A stretch of 9,134 nt of DNA from DASTQL01 sp035462845 (GCA_035462845.1 DATHTV010000182.1:1-9134); one strand, 5' to 3'. Positions 1 to 7,103 are shown, counted from the first letter of the stretch. Numbers and translations are program-made. The notes: a model not told the origin generated them from the sequence alone.

Positions 1-1
1 C

Positions 2-3000
2 CCGAAGGCTCCGGAGCCGGCCGCCGACGCGCCTGCCCCCAAGCCCGCCGCCCCCTCCCCCGCCAAGGCCCCCGGGCCGGCCGCCGCGGCCAAGGGCGTC
101 ACCGGCCGGGACGCCTCGACGGCCACCGACCGGGAGGAGCCCGCCGGCGGCGAGACCGTGGTGCAGCCCCTGCGCGGCCCGGCCGCCCGCGTCGTCACGA
201 ACATGGCGGCCAGCCTCGAGGTGCCCACGGCCACGAGCGTCCGGGCGATCCCGGCGAAGCTGCTGATCGACAACCGCATCGTCATCAACAACCACCTGGC
301 TCGCTCGCGCGGCGGCAAGGTCTCCTTCACGCACCTCATCGGCTTCGCGCTCGTCAAGGCGATCCGGCGGATGCCCGAGATGAACGCCGCCTACGACGAG
401 GTCGACGGCAAGCCGGCGGTCGTCCGGCCGGCCCACATCAACCTGGGCCTGGCGATCGACCTGCAGAAGGAGGACGGCTCCCGCCAGCTGCTGGTCCCCA
501 GCATCAAGAAGGCGGACACCCTCGGCTTCGCGGCCTTCTGGTCCGCGTACGAGGACGTGGTCCGCCGGGCGCGCGGCGGCAAGCTCACCGTCGACGACTT
601 CGCCGGCACCACCGTGAGCCTCACCAACCCGGGCACGATCGGGACCGTCCACTCCGTGCCCCGGCTGATGAAGGGCCAGGGCACGATCATCGGTGTCGGC
701 GCCATGGACTACCCCGCCGAGTTCCAGGGCGCCTCGCCCGAGACGCTTGCCCGGATGGCCGTCAGCAAGGTCCTGACGCTCACCAGCACGTACGACCACC
801 GCGTCATCCAGGGCGCGCAGTCCGGCGACTTCCTGCGCATCGTGCACGGGCTGCTGCTCGGGGACCACGGCTTCTACGACGAGATCTTCCGGTCGCTGCG
901 GATCCCGTACGAGCCGGTGCGCTGGGCCTCCGACGTCACGGCGTCGCACGAGGACGAGGTCGGCAAGCAGGCCCGCGTCCTGGAGCTGATCCACGCCTAC
1001 CGGGTGCGCGGCCACCTGATGGCCGACACCGACCCGCTCGAGTACAAGCAGCGAAGCCACCCCGACCTCGACGTCACGACCCACGGCCTGACGCTGTGGG
1101 ACCTCGACCGCGAGTTCGCCACCGGCTCCTTCGTGCCCGACCAGCCGTTCATGAAGCTGCGCGACATCCTGGGCGTGCTGCGCAACGCGTACTGCCGCAC
1201 GGTCGGCATCGAGTACATGCACATCCAGGAACCCGAGCAGCGGCGCTGGATCCAGGAGCGGGTCGAGCGCCCGCACCAGCGCATGGCACGCGAGGACCAG
1301 CTGCGCATCCTGCACAAGCTCAACCAGGCCGAGGCCTTCGAGACGTTCCTGCAGACGAAGTACGTCGGCCAGAAGCGCTTCTCGCTCGAGGGCGGCGAGT
1401 CGATGATCCCGCTGCTCGACGAGGTGATCGAGGCGGCTGCGGAGGCCGGGCTCATCGAGGCCTGCATCGGCATGCCGCACCGCGGCCGGCTCAACGTCCT
1501 GGCCAACATCGTCGGCAAGTCCTACGGGCAGATCTTCCGCGAGTTCGAGGGCAACATCGACCCGCGGACCGTCCAGGGCTCGGGCGACGTCAAGTACCAC
1601 CTGGGCGCCGAGGGGGAGTTCACCGCCGGGAGCGGCGAGACGATCAAGGTGTCGCTCACCGCGAACCCGTCGCACCTCGAGGCGGTCAACCCGGTGCTGG
1701 AAGGCATCGCCCGCGCCAAGCAGGACATCATCGACCGGGGCGGCACGGACTTCCCGGTGCTCCCGATCCTCATGCACGGCGACGCCGCCTTCGCCGGCCA
1801 GGGCGTGGTGGCGGAGACCCTCAACCTGTCCCAGCTGCGGGGGTACCGCACCGGCGGCACGATCCACATCGTCGTGAACAACCAGGTGGGCTTCACGACG
1901 TCGCCGGCGCACTCGAGGTCGTCGATCTACTGCACCGACGTCGCGCGCATGGTGCAGGCGCCGATCTTCCACGTCAACGGCGACGATCCCGAGGCCTGCG
2001 CCCGGGTGGCGAGGATGGCCTTCGAGTTCCGGCAGGCGTTCGACAAGGACGTCGTGGTCGACCTGATCTGCTACCGGCGCCGCGGGCACAACGAGGGCGA
2101 CGACCCGTCGTACACGCAGCCGCTCATGTACGACCTCATCGAGCAGAAGCGCTCGGTCCGCAAGCTCTACACCGAGGCGCTGATCGGTCGCGGCGACATC
2201 TCGGTCGAGGAGGCCGAGCAGGCGCTGCAGGACTACCAGCAGCAGCTCGAGCGTGTGTTCGCCGAGACCCGCGAGGCCGCCAGCGAGCCCCCGGAGTACG
2301 TGCAGTCCCCGGAGTACCCCGACAAGGCCGACCTCGTCTCGGGCGATCTCCGGACGGCGGTCGAGCCGGAGGTGCTCAAGCGCATCGCCGACGCCTACAC
2401 CGCGGTGCCGGACGGCTTCACGGTGCACCCCAAGGTCATGCCGCAGCTCCAGCGCCGGGCCGCGATGCTCTCGGAGGGCGGGATCGACTGGGGTACCGCC
2501 GAGATCGCCGCCTTCGGCTCGCTCCTCATGGCGGGGCGGCCGGTCCGGCTGGCCGGGCAGGACAGCCGGCGCGGCACCTTCGTGCAGCGCTTCGCCTGCA
2601 TCGTCGACCGGGTCACCGGTGAGGACTGGGTGCCGCTGCTGCACCTCTCCGAGGAGCAGGCGAAGCTCTACATCTTCGACTCGCTGCTGTCGGAGTTCGC
2701 CGCCATGGGTTTCGAGTACGGCTACTCGGTCGCCCGGCCGGACGCACTCGTGCTGTGGGAGGCCCAGTTCGGCGACTTCGTCAACGGCGCGCAGTCGATC
2801 ATCGACGAGTTCGTGGTGGCCGGCGAGACCAAGTGGGGGCAGCGCTCCGGCGTGGTCCTGCTGCTGCCGCACGGCTACGAGGGTCAGGGACCCGACCACT
2901 CCTCCGGCCGGATCGAGCGCTTCCTGACCCTGGCGGCCGAGGACGCCTTCCGGGTGGCCCAGCCGTCCACGGCCGCGAGCTACTTCCACCTGCTGCGCCT

Positions 3001-3502
3001 GCAGGCGCTCTCCCCCGAGCACAGGCCGCTCGTGGTCTTCACCCCGAAGTCCATGCTGCGCAACAAGAAGGCCGCGTCGGCGACCAGCGACTTCACCGGC
3101 GACAGCCGCTTCCTCCCGGTCATCGGGGACCCGGACGTGGACCCCGCGGCGGTCGAGCGGGTCCTGCTCTGCTCGGGCAAGATCGTCTGGGATCTGCTCG
3201 GGGAACGGGCCAAGCGGCAGGACACCCGCACCGCCGTGATCCGGCTCGAGCAGCTCTACCCGCTGCCGTACGAGCAGGTGGTCGATCAGCTGCGCGCCTA
3301 CCCCCGGCTCCGGGAGGTCCGGTGGGTCCAGGACGAGCCGGCGAACATGGGACCGCTGCCCTTCATGACCGTCAACCTGGCCCCGCGCCTGGAGGTGCCG
3401 TTCACCGCGGTCAGCCGGCCGGCGAGCTCCGCCCCCTCGGTGGGCTCGCACTCCCGTCACCTCGCCGAGCTCGGCGAGCTCATGCACCAGGCCTTCGCCT
3501 AG
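2..3502 (+). CDS. kgd: Multifunctional 2-oxoglutarate dehydrogenase E1/E2-like protein Kgd (5' truncated by window)
   Basis: This is the actinobacterial fused 2-oxoglutarate dehydrogenase/decarboxylase, a cytoplasmic TCA-cycle enzyme that uses thiamine diphosphate. The frame is open from base 2, so the true start lies upstream; 1166 residues are visible, against roughly 1230 for mycobacterial Kgd. Order of parts: a Pro/Ala/Lys-rich linker (about 2-160); an E2o-like succinyltransferase domain (about 170-900) ending in YDHRVIQG at 791-814; then the E1o part. E1o landmarks are MPHRGRLNVL near 1472-1501, the ThDP/Mg motif GDA (1778-1786) to NNQ (1877-1885), YRRRGHNEGDDPSYTQP near 2072-2122, and the transketolase-like half with LWEAQFGDF and PHGYEGQGPDHSSGR near 2753-2911. 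The C-terminal RLEQLYPLP and VQDEPANMG are typical. In the family the fused domain works with a lipoyl E2 and E3 encoded elsewhere and is inhibited by an FHA protein (GarA/OdhI); neither is in the window. An internal GTG at 158 lies in the linker and is not the start. Confidence 0.97.
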   Translation, partial: PKAPEPAADAPAPKPAAPSPAKAPGPAAAAKGVTGRDASTATDREEPAGGETVVQPLRGPAARVVTNMAASLEVPTATSVRAIPAKLLIDNRIVINNHLARSRGGKVSFTHLIGFALVKAIRRMPEMNAAYDEVDGKPAVVRPAHINLGLAIDLQKEDGSRQLLVPSIKKADTLGFAAFWSAYEDVVRRARGGKLTVDDFAGTTVSLTNPGTIGTVHSVPRLMKGQGTIIGVGAMDYPAEFQGASPETLARMAVSKVLTLTSTYDHRVIQGAQSGDFLRIVHGLLLGDHGFYDEIFRSLRIPYEPVRWASDVTASHEDEVGKQARVLELIHAYRVRGHLMADTDPLEYKQRSHPDLDVTTHGLTLWDLDREFATGSFVPDQPFMKLRDILGVLRNAYCRTVGIEYMHIQEPEQRRWIQERVERPHQRMAREDQLRILHKLNQAEAFETFLQTKYVGQKRFSLEGGESMIPLLDEVIEAAAEAGLIEACIGMPHRGRLNVLANIVGKSYGQIFREFEGNIDPRTVQGSGDVKYHLGAEGEFTAGSGETIKVSLTANPSHLEAVNPVLEGIARAKQDIIDRGGTDFPVLPILMHGDAAFAGQGVVAETLNLSQLRGYRTGGTIHIVVNNQVGFTTSPAHSRSSIYCTDVARMVQAPIFHVNGDDPEACARVARMAFEFRQAFDKDVVVDLICYRRRGHNEGDDPSYTQPLMYDLIEQKRSVRKLYTEALIGRGDISVEEAEQALQDYQQQLERVFAETREAASEPPEYVQSPEYPDKADLVSGDLRTAVEPEVLKRIADAYTAVPDGFTVHPKVMPQLQRRAAMLSEGGIDWGTAEIAAFGSLLMAGRPVRLAGQDSRRGTFVQRFACIVDRVTGEDWVPLLHLSEEQAKLYIFDSLLSEFAAMGFEYGYSVARPDALVLWEAQFGDFVNGAQSIIDEFVVAGETKWGQRSGVVLLLPHGYEGQGPDHSSGRIERFLTLAAEDAFRVAQPSTAASYFHLLRLQALSPEHRPLVVFTPKSMLRNKKAASATSDFTGDSRFLPVIGDPDVDPAAVERVLLCSGKIVWDLLGERAKRQDTRTAVIRLEQLYPLPYEQVVDQLRAYPRLREVRWVQDEPANMGPLPFMTVNLAPRLEVPFTAVSRPASSAPSVGSHSRHLAELGELMHQAFA

Positions 3503-3514
3503 GTCGGGAGGGCC

Positions 3515-3691
3515 GTGTACTTCACCGACCGCGGCATCGAGGAGCTCGAGAGCCGGCGGGGCGACGAGCAGGTCAGCCTGGCCTGGCTCGCGGAGCGGTT
3601 GCGCGAGTTCGTCGACCTGCACCCCGAGCACGAGACACCGGTGGAGCGCCTGGCCACCTGGCTGGCCCGGCACGACGACGAGGACGAGTGA
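3515..3691 (+). CDS. Small DUF6104-like protein, 58 residues, downstream of kgd
   Basis: This short gene starts with GTG 12 bases after the kgd stop. It encodes 58 residues, beginning VYFTDRGIEELESRRG and continuing with VSLAWLAERLREFVDLHP and ETPVERLATWLARHDDEDE. I recognise this as the small actinobacterial family labelled DUF6104, which I recall being found next to kgd; its function is unknown. The sequence is charged and predicted largely helical, with an acidic tail and no signal peptide or membrane segment, so it is probably a soluble cytoplasmic protein. A GGGAGGG run at 3506-3512 could serve as ribosome binding site, though the spacing to GTG is short (2-4 bases), so translational coupling to kgd is likely. 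The position suggests a link to the Kgd complex, but that is inference only. The stop overlaps the start of the next gene. Confidence 0.85.
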   Translation: MYFTDRGIEELESRRGDEQVSLAWLAERLREFVDLHPEHETPVERLATWLARHDDEDE

Positions 3692-4338
3692 CCCCGCCCG
3701 CCGTCGACACGCGCCGTGACGTCCGCGTCTGCGTCTTCGGCGACGGGTTGGTCGCCGGCGTGGGCGACCCCAAGGCACTCGGCTGGGTGGGGCGGGTCGT
3801 GGCGCGGACGCCGGCGACCAGCGGCGTCGAGCTCACCGTCTACCCGCTCGGCGTCCGCGGGGACCGGACCGCGGACGCCGTCGTCCGGGTGCCGGTCGAG
3901 AGCGCCTCGCGGCTCGCCCGCGGGGACGAGCACGGCGTGGTCCTGGCGGTCGGCACGGGGGACGCCCTCGCCGCGGTGGACCTCGCGCGGTCGGCGGCCA
4001 CCCTGGAGTTCGGCCTGCAGTCCACCACGGCCCGGCGGCTCGTCGTCGGGCCGCCACCGCTGGGCGACGACGCGCTCCGCGGCCGCCTCGCCGCCGTCGA
4101 CGCCGCCTACGCGGACGTCTGCCAGCGGGCGGGCGTGCGCTACATCGCGACCTTCCGCCCGCTGGCGGACCACGGGCCCTGGCTGGACGAGTCGTTCACG
4201 ACCACCCCCGACGGGCCGCACCCGGGCCAGGCCGGCTACGGCATGCTCGCGTACGTGGTGCTGCACGGGGGCTGGTACGACTGGCTGGGCGTGAGCCCGC
4301 CGGAGCCGACCCGGCGCCGCGGCCGGGTCACACGCTGA
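3688..4338 (+). CDS. SGNH/GDSL-fold hydrolase-like protein lacking the catalytic serine
   Basis: This 216-residue protein belongs to the SGNH/GDSL esterase-lipase fold. The start is GTG at 3688, overlapping the preceding TGA as GTGA, which implies translational coupling in a kgd operon. Block I reads VFGDGLVAGVGDP (residues about 16-28) and is followed by LGWVGRVVART, typical of actinobacterial members. The nucleophile position is Gly20 (GGG codon at 3745) instead of Ser. Block III reads VGTGDA, with Gly91 where the family has the oxyanion Asn of GxND. The C-terminal block V, DGPHPGQAGY, keeps Asp175 and His178. There is no signal peptide or membrane segment, so it is predicted cytoplasmic. 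The fold assignment is firm from the ordered blocks, but esterase activity is doubtful; it may be a non-catalytic or divergent member. The 3' end overlaps the convergent dehydrogenase by 11 bases. Confidence 0.88.
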   Translation: MTPPAVDTRRDVRVCVFGDGLVAGVGDPKALGWVGRVVARTPATSGVELTVYPLGVRGDRTADAVVRVPVESASRLARGDEHGVVLAVGTGDALAAVDLARSAATLEFGLQSTTARRLVVGPPPLGDDALRGRLAAVDAAYADVCQRAGVRYIATFRPLADHGPWLDESFTTTPDGPHPGQAGYGMLAYVVLHGGWYDWLGVSPPEPTRRRGRVTR

Positions 4339-5293
4339 AGACCACCTTGCCGAAGAGGTCGCCACCCGCCATGGCCTCGAAGCCCTCCCGGGCCCGGGAC
4401 AGCGGCAGCACGCGGTCGATCACCGGCCGCACACCCGTACGCTCGCAGAAGCGCAGGAGCCGCTCGAGCTCGTCGCGGGTGCCCATGGTGGCTCCCACGA
4501 TGCGCAGCTGGAGGAAGAAGACCCGGGCCAGCTCCGTCTCCGCGACCCGCCCGCTCGTCGCCCCGGCGCACACGACCGTCCCGCCCTGCCGCAGCGACCG
4601 GATGGAGTGCTTCCAGGTCGCCGCGCCGACCGTCTCCATGACCGCGTCGACCCGCTCCGGCAGCCGCTCGTCCGCCGGGAAGACCTGCTCCGCGCCCAGC
4701 TCGAGGGCCCGGCCGCGCTTGGCCTCGTCACGCGAGGTCGCCCACACCCGGTAGCCGGCTGCGGCGCCGAGCACCACCAGGGCGGTGGCGACCCCGCCTC
4801 CTGCTCCCTGGACCAGGACCGTCCCGCCCGGCTGGACGCCGCTCGCGGTGAAGAGCATCCGGTAGGCCGTCAGCCACGCCGTCGGCAGGCACGCCGCCTC
4901 CTCGAAGGACAGCGCCGCCGGCTTCGGCACGAGGTTCCGGCGCGGCACCGCCACCCGCTCGGCGAGCGCACCCGGGTGCAGCTCCGAGAGCAGCGTGCGC
5001 TTCGGGTCCATGGTCTCGTCGCCGCGCCAGTCGGGGTCGGAGACGACGGCGTGCACGACGACCTCGTTGCCGTCCTCGTCGGTCCCCGCGGCGTCGCAGC
5101 CGAGGACCATCGGCAGCCGGTCGGCCGGCAGGCCGACGCCGCGCAACGACCAGATGTCGTGGTGGTTGAGGCTCGCCGCTCGGACCTGGACGGTCGTCCA
5201 GCCCGGGGGGACCTCCGGCTCGGGCCGCTCACCCACCTCGAGGGCGGCGAGCGGGTCGTCGACGTCGGTCCGGGCGGCGTACGCGGCGAGCAT
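4328..5293 (-). CDS. MDR-family oxidoreductase (quinone oxidoreductase-like, 'zinc-binding dehydrogenase')
   Basis: This 321-residue protein is a medium-chain dehydrogenase/reductase of the COG0604 quinone-oxidoreductase type. The N-terminal GroES-like domain includes RAASLNHHDIWSLRGVG (about 38-54) and LGCDAAG (64-70). The Rossmann domain has GAGGGVA at 163-169 followed by ATSRDEAKR, where the basic residue after strand 2 leans towards NADP(H). DAVMETVG and GGTVVCAGATSG are typical later motifs. The usual catalytic zinc ligands are absent (Asn43 where ADHs have Cys, GCD in place of GHE) and there is no four-Cys structural zinc lobe, so the family name zinc-binding dehydrogenase is probably not literal. 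Substrate unknown. The ATG at 5293 is preceded by TAGGCT-N6 and no Shine-Dalgarno, suggesting a leaderless transcript. It lies 35 bases downstream of the malic enzyme stop, same strand, and its tail overlaps the convergent SGNH gene. Confidence 0.93.
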   Translation of the reverse strand: MLAAYAARTDVDDPLAALEVGERPEPEVPPGWTTVQVRAASLNHHDIWSLRGVGLPADRLPMVLGCDAAGTDEDGNEVVVHAVVSDPDWRGDETMDPKRTLLSELHPGALAERVAVPRRNLVPKPAALSFEEAACLPTAWLTAYRMLFTASGVQPGGTVLVQGAGGGVATALVVLGAAAGYRVWATSRDEAKRGRALELGAEQVFPADERLPERVDAVMETVGAATWKHSIRSLRQGGTVVCAGATSGRVAETELARVFFLQLRIVGATMGTRDELERLLRFCERTGVRPVIDRVLPLSRAREGFEAMAGGDLFGKVVFSV

Positions 5294-5299
5294 CCACCG

Positions 5300-5305
5300 A
5301 GCCTA
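5300..5305 (-). promoter_or_regulatory. Candidate -10 box (TAGGCT) for a leaderless dehydrogenase transcript
   Basis: On the minus strand TAGGCT fits the actinobacterial -10 consensus TANNNT. Exactly six bases separate it from the ATG of the dehydrogenase, which would put the transcription start on the start codon. No clear -35 hexamer was found, as is common for actinobacterial leaderless promoters. Confidence 0.5.
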
Positions 5306-5328
5306 GGGTCCCGCCGGGCACGGAACGG

Positions 5329-6570
5329 TCACCGCCCCCGCCGGGCCACCCCGTCCCGGGCCGCGGCGGCAGCGACCGCCGCGGCGACGGCAGGGGCGAC
5401 CCGCCGGTCGAAAGGCGAGGGGATCACCAGGTCCGGCGCCAGGTCGTCGCCGACCAGGTCGGCGAGCGCGCTCGCCGCGGCCAGCTTCATCCCGTCCGTC
5501 ACGCGGCTCGCCCGCACGTCGAGCGCGCCCCGGAAGAGGCCGGGGAAGGCGAGCACGTTGTTGATCTGGTTGGGGTGGTCGCTGCGCCCGGTCGCGACCA
5601 CGGCGGCGTGCCGGTGCGCGACATCCGGGTGGACCTCGGGCGTCGGGTTCGCCAACGCGAAGACCATGGAGTCGGCGGCCATCCCCGCCACCGCCTCCTC
5701 CGGCACGGTGCCGCCGGACACGCCGACCAGCAGGTCGGCGCCGCGCAGGGCCGCCACCACGTCGCCCGTACGTCCCTGCCGGTTGGTCTCGACGGCGAGG
5801 TCGCGCTTGACCGCCGACAGCTGGTCCCGGGACGGGTGCAGGATCCCGCCCCGGTCGACGACCACGACGTCGGCGACGCCCATGGCGAGCAGCATCCGGC
5901 TGACCGCCACACCCGCCGCGCCGGCGCCGGAGACCACGACGCGCGTGTCGGCGACCTGGCGCCCGGTCACCCGCGCGGCGTTCACGAGGGCGGCGGCCAC
6001 GACGATCGCGGTGCCGTGCTGGTCGTCGTGGAAGACCGGGATGTCCAGCCGCTCCTGCAGCCTGCGCTCGACCTCGAAGCACCGGGGCGCCGAGATGTCC
6101 TCGAGGTTGATGCCACCGAAGCCGGGCGCCAGCCGGACGACCGTCTCCACGAGGTCGTCGACGTCCGTGCAGTCCAGGCAGATCGGCACCGCGTCGACCC
6201 CGGCGAACTCCTTGAACAGCAACGCCTTGCCCTCCATCACCGGCAGCGCCGCGGCCGGACCGATGTCCCCCAGGCCCAGCACCGCGGTGCCGTCGGTGAC
6301 GACCGCGACCACGTTGGCCTTCCACGTCAGGTCGTGGACGAGGTCGGGCTCGCCGGCGATGGCCGTGCAGACCCGCGCGACCCCGGGCGTGTAGGCGAGG
6401 GAGAGGTCGGTGCGGTCGCGGAGCGGCACCGTGGAGCGCACCTCGAGCTTGCCCCCGCGATGCAGCGTGAAGGCCGGGTCCGGGTGCGCCGGACCGATCT
6501 CCGGGCCCGTCCACGGACCCGTGTCGGCACGGACGTCCGGTGCGGTGTGCGGGAACGGCTCTGCTGCCAC
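5329..6570 (-). CDS. NAD(P)-dependent malic enzyme (short bacterial type, no PTA domain)
   Basis: This enzyme oxidatively decarboxylates malate to pyruvate and CO2, linking the TCA cycle to pyruvate and NAD(P)H supply. From the GTG at 6570 it is 413 residues, the usual length for the short bacterial form without a phosphotransacetylase domain. Landmarks: SLAYTPGVARVC (57-68, Tyr60 likely the catalytic Tyr), GDIGP near 101, EGKALLFKEFAG (113-124, Lys115 the likely catalytic Lys), INLEDISAPRCF (154-165) and HDDQHGTA (181-188) for metal and substrate, the dinucleotide motif GAGAAG (215-220), ANPTPEV (307-313) and DHPNQINNVLAFPG (331-344). The GTG is supported by AGGGG five bases upstream. NAD versus NADP preference cannot be told here. 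Upstream the same frame stays open into SodX, so the DNA as given allows a longer fusion product. A TAGCAT box at 6671-6676 could give the gene its own promoter. Confidence 0.93.
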   Translation of the reverse strand: MAAEPFPHTAPDVRADTGPWTGPEIGPAHPDPAFTLHRGGKLEVRSTVPLRDRTDLSLAYTPGVARVCTAIAGEPDLVHDLTWKANVVAVVTDGTAVLGLGDIGPAAALPVMEGKALLFKEFAGVDAVPICLDCTDVDDLVETVVRLAPGFGGINLEDISAPRCFEVERRLQERLDIPVFHDDQHGTAIVVAAALVNAARVTGRQVADTRVVVSGAGAAGVAVSRMLLAMGVADVVVVDRGGILHPSRDQLSAVKRDLAVETNRQGRTGDVVAALRGADLLVGVSGGTVPEEAVAGMAADSMVFALANPTPEVHPDVAHRHAAVVATGRSDHPNQINNVLAFPGLFRGALDVRASRVTDGMKLAAASALADLVGDDLAPDLVIPSPFDRRVAPAVAAAVAAAAARDGVARRGR

Positions 6571-6993
6571 GGTGACCCCTGGGCTCGGACCTGCTGGGCG
6601 GGAGGGCACGGCGCGTACGGAGCTGGATGTCGCTCGACGTGCCCGGCGACGGGGGTCACCCGTGCTCCGCATGCTAGCGCCCGGCGCCCCGCTCAGGACT
6701 CGCGGGCGCGGCCACAGCCGGCCGAGCACCACGGCAGCGACGTCGCGTTCCGGCACCGCGCCCACCAGCCACGAGTCGGTGCCGATCCGCGGGTTGTCGC
6801 GCTCGACCCACCATCCGTCGGGCTCCAGGCGGGCCAGCCGCTTGACCGCCCAGCCGCGGCGTCCGGGCAGCCGGACCACGGCGACCCGCCCCGCCTGCGG
6901 CCGGCGACGGTACGAGACGAGCAGGCGGTCGCCGTCGCGCAGGGTCGGCTCCATCGAGGTCCCGCGGACGACGGCCATCCCCAGCCGAGCCAC
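6571..6993 (-). CDS. sodX: Nickel superoxide dismutase maturation protease SodX (no stop of its own; frame runs into the malic enzyme)
   Basis: SodX is a small soluble S26-type (signal peptidase I-like) protease proposed to trim the leader of Ni-SOD and expose the N-terminal His that binds nickel. The start is GTG at 6993, with GGAGG six bases upstream. Visible motifs are VVRGTSMEPTLRDGD (8-22, nucleophile Ser13), AVKRLAR (49-55, general base Lys51) and DNPRIGTDSW (66-75), matching family blocks; there is no membrane anchor. The family normally ends near WPRPR (about residue 98). Here there is no stop: residues about 99-141 form an Arg/Ser/Pro-rich linker leading in frame into the malic enzyme, whose stop at 5329 is the first in-frame stop. 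Either this is a real 554-residue fusion, or the stop has been lost by mutation or a sequencing indel; both other frames hit stops within about 25 bases of the expected end. It is divergent from sodN. Confidence 0.88.
6671..6676 (-). promoter_or_regulatory. Candidate -10 box (TAGCAT) for the malic enzyme
   Basis: On the minus strand TAGCAT matches TANNNT and sits just past the end of the conserved SodX domain. A start about 7 bases downstream would leave roughly a 95-base leader before the malic enzyme GTG. No convincing -35 was found, so this is a weak call. Confidence 0.3.
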
Positions 6994-7021
6994 CGGCCGC
7001 CTCCCCCCTGCCCGCGACGAT

Positions 7022-7079
7022 GCCCGGGCCCCGCCGTGTGTGTCCTGGACCCGCCGTGGTGCCCGGGACCCGCCGTGAT
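7022..7079. repeat. Three tandem 19-20 base repeats between sodX and sodN
   Basis: The units are 7022-7041, 7042-7060 and 7061-7079. Each has the form GCCCGGGACCCGCCGTG plus two or three bases, with few mismatches; the core CCGCCGTG recurs at 7031, 7051 and 7070. The 19-20 base spacing is close to two helical turns, which would place the cores on one face of the DNA. The block sits directly upstream of the candidate sodN -10 box and just upstream of the sodX ribosome binding site, so it could be a regulator binding array for the divergent pair. Confidence 0.6.
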
Positions 7080-7082
7080 GTT

Positions 7083-7103
7083 CGGGAGTAGTGTCCCGCG
7101 GGA
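7083..7103 (+). promoter_or_regulatory. Candidate sodN promoter with overlapping palindromes
   Basis: TAGTGT at 7089-7094 fits TANNNT. It is flanked by the inverted pair CGGGA (7083-7087) and TCCCG (7094-7098), and the latter also begins the perfect palindrome TCCCGCGGGA (7094-7103). The start point would fall near 7101, giving about 48 untranslated bases before the preferred sodN ATG. The arrangement looks like an operator over a promoter. In Streptomyces nickel-dependent SOD control involves the Fur-family regulator Nur, but these bases do not resemble the Nur box as I know it. Confidence 0.4.

Larger units (their letters stand above)
5329..6993 (-). other. Continuous 554-codon frame joining SodX and malic enzyme
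   Basis: Translated from the SodX GTG, the minus strand has no stop until the malic enzyme TGA. Residues 1-98 are SodX, about 99-141 linker, 142-554 malic enzyme. Both catalytic domains are intact by motif. Because the malic enzyme has its own Shine-Dalgarno and GTG at 6570, it could be made alone, as a fusion, or both. Confidence 0.6.

Noticed and set aside
791..814. Changed catalytic motif DHRVIQG (Gln where E2 acyltransferases have Asp) in the Kgd E2 domain
   Set aside because: As I recall, actinobacterial Kgd/OdhA proteins share this HRxxQG form, so it is a family feature and not a peculiarity of this sequence.
1096..2622. 508-codon frame inside kgd in the +1 register
   Set aside because: Arg/Ala/Gly-rich shadow of kgd with no motif; kgd itself is certain.
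3499..4365. 288-codon minus-strand open frame opposite the SGNH gene and DUF6104 gene
   Set aside because: It is a GC-rich shadow frame: Arg/Pro/Ala/Gly-dominated, no recognisable motif, and fully covered by supported genes on the other strand.
4607..6394. 595-codon plus-strand open frame opposite the dehydrogenase and malic enzyme
   Set aside because: Low-complexity Arg/Pro/Ala/Thr composition and complete overlap with two well-recognised genes; long antisense frames are expected at this GC content.
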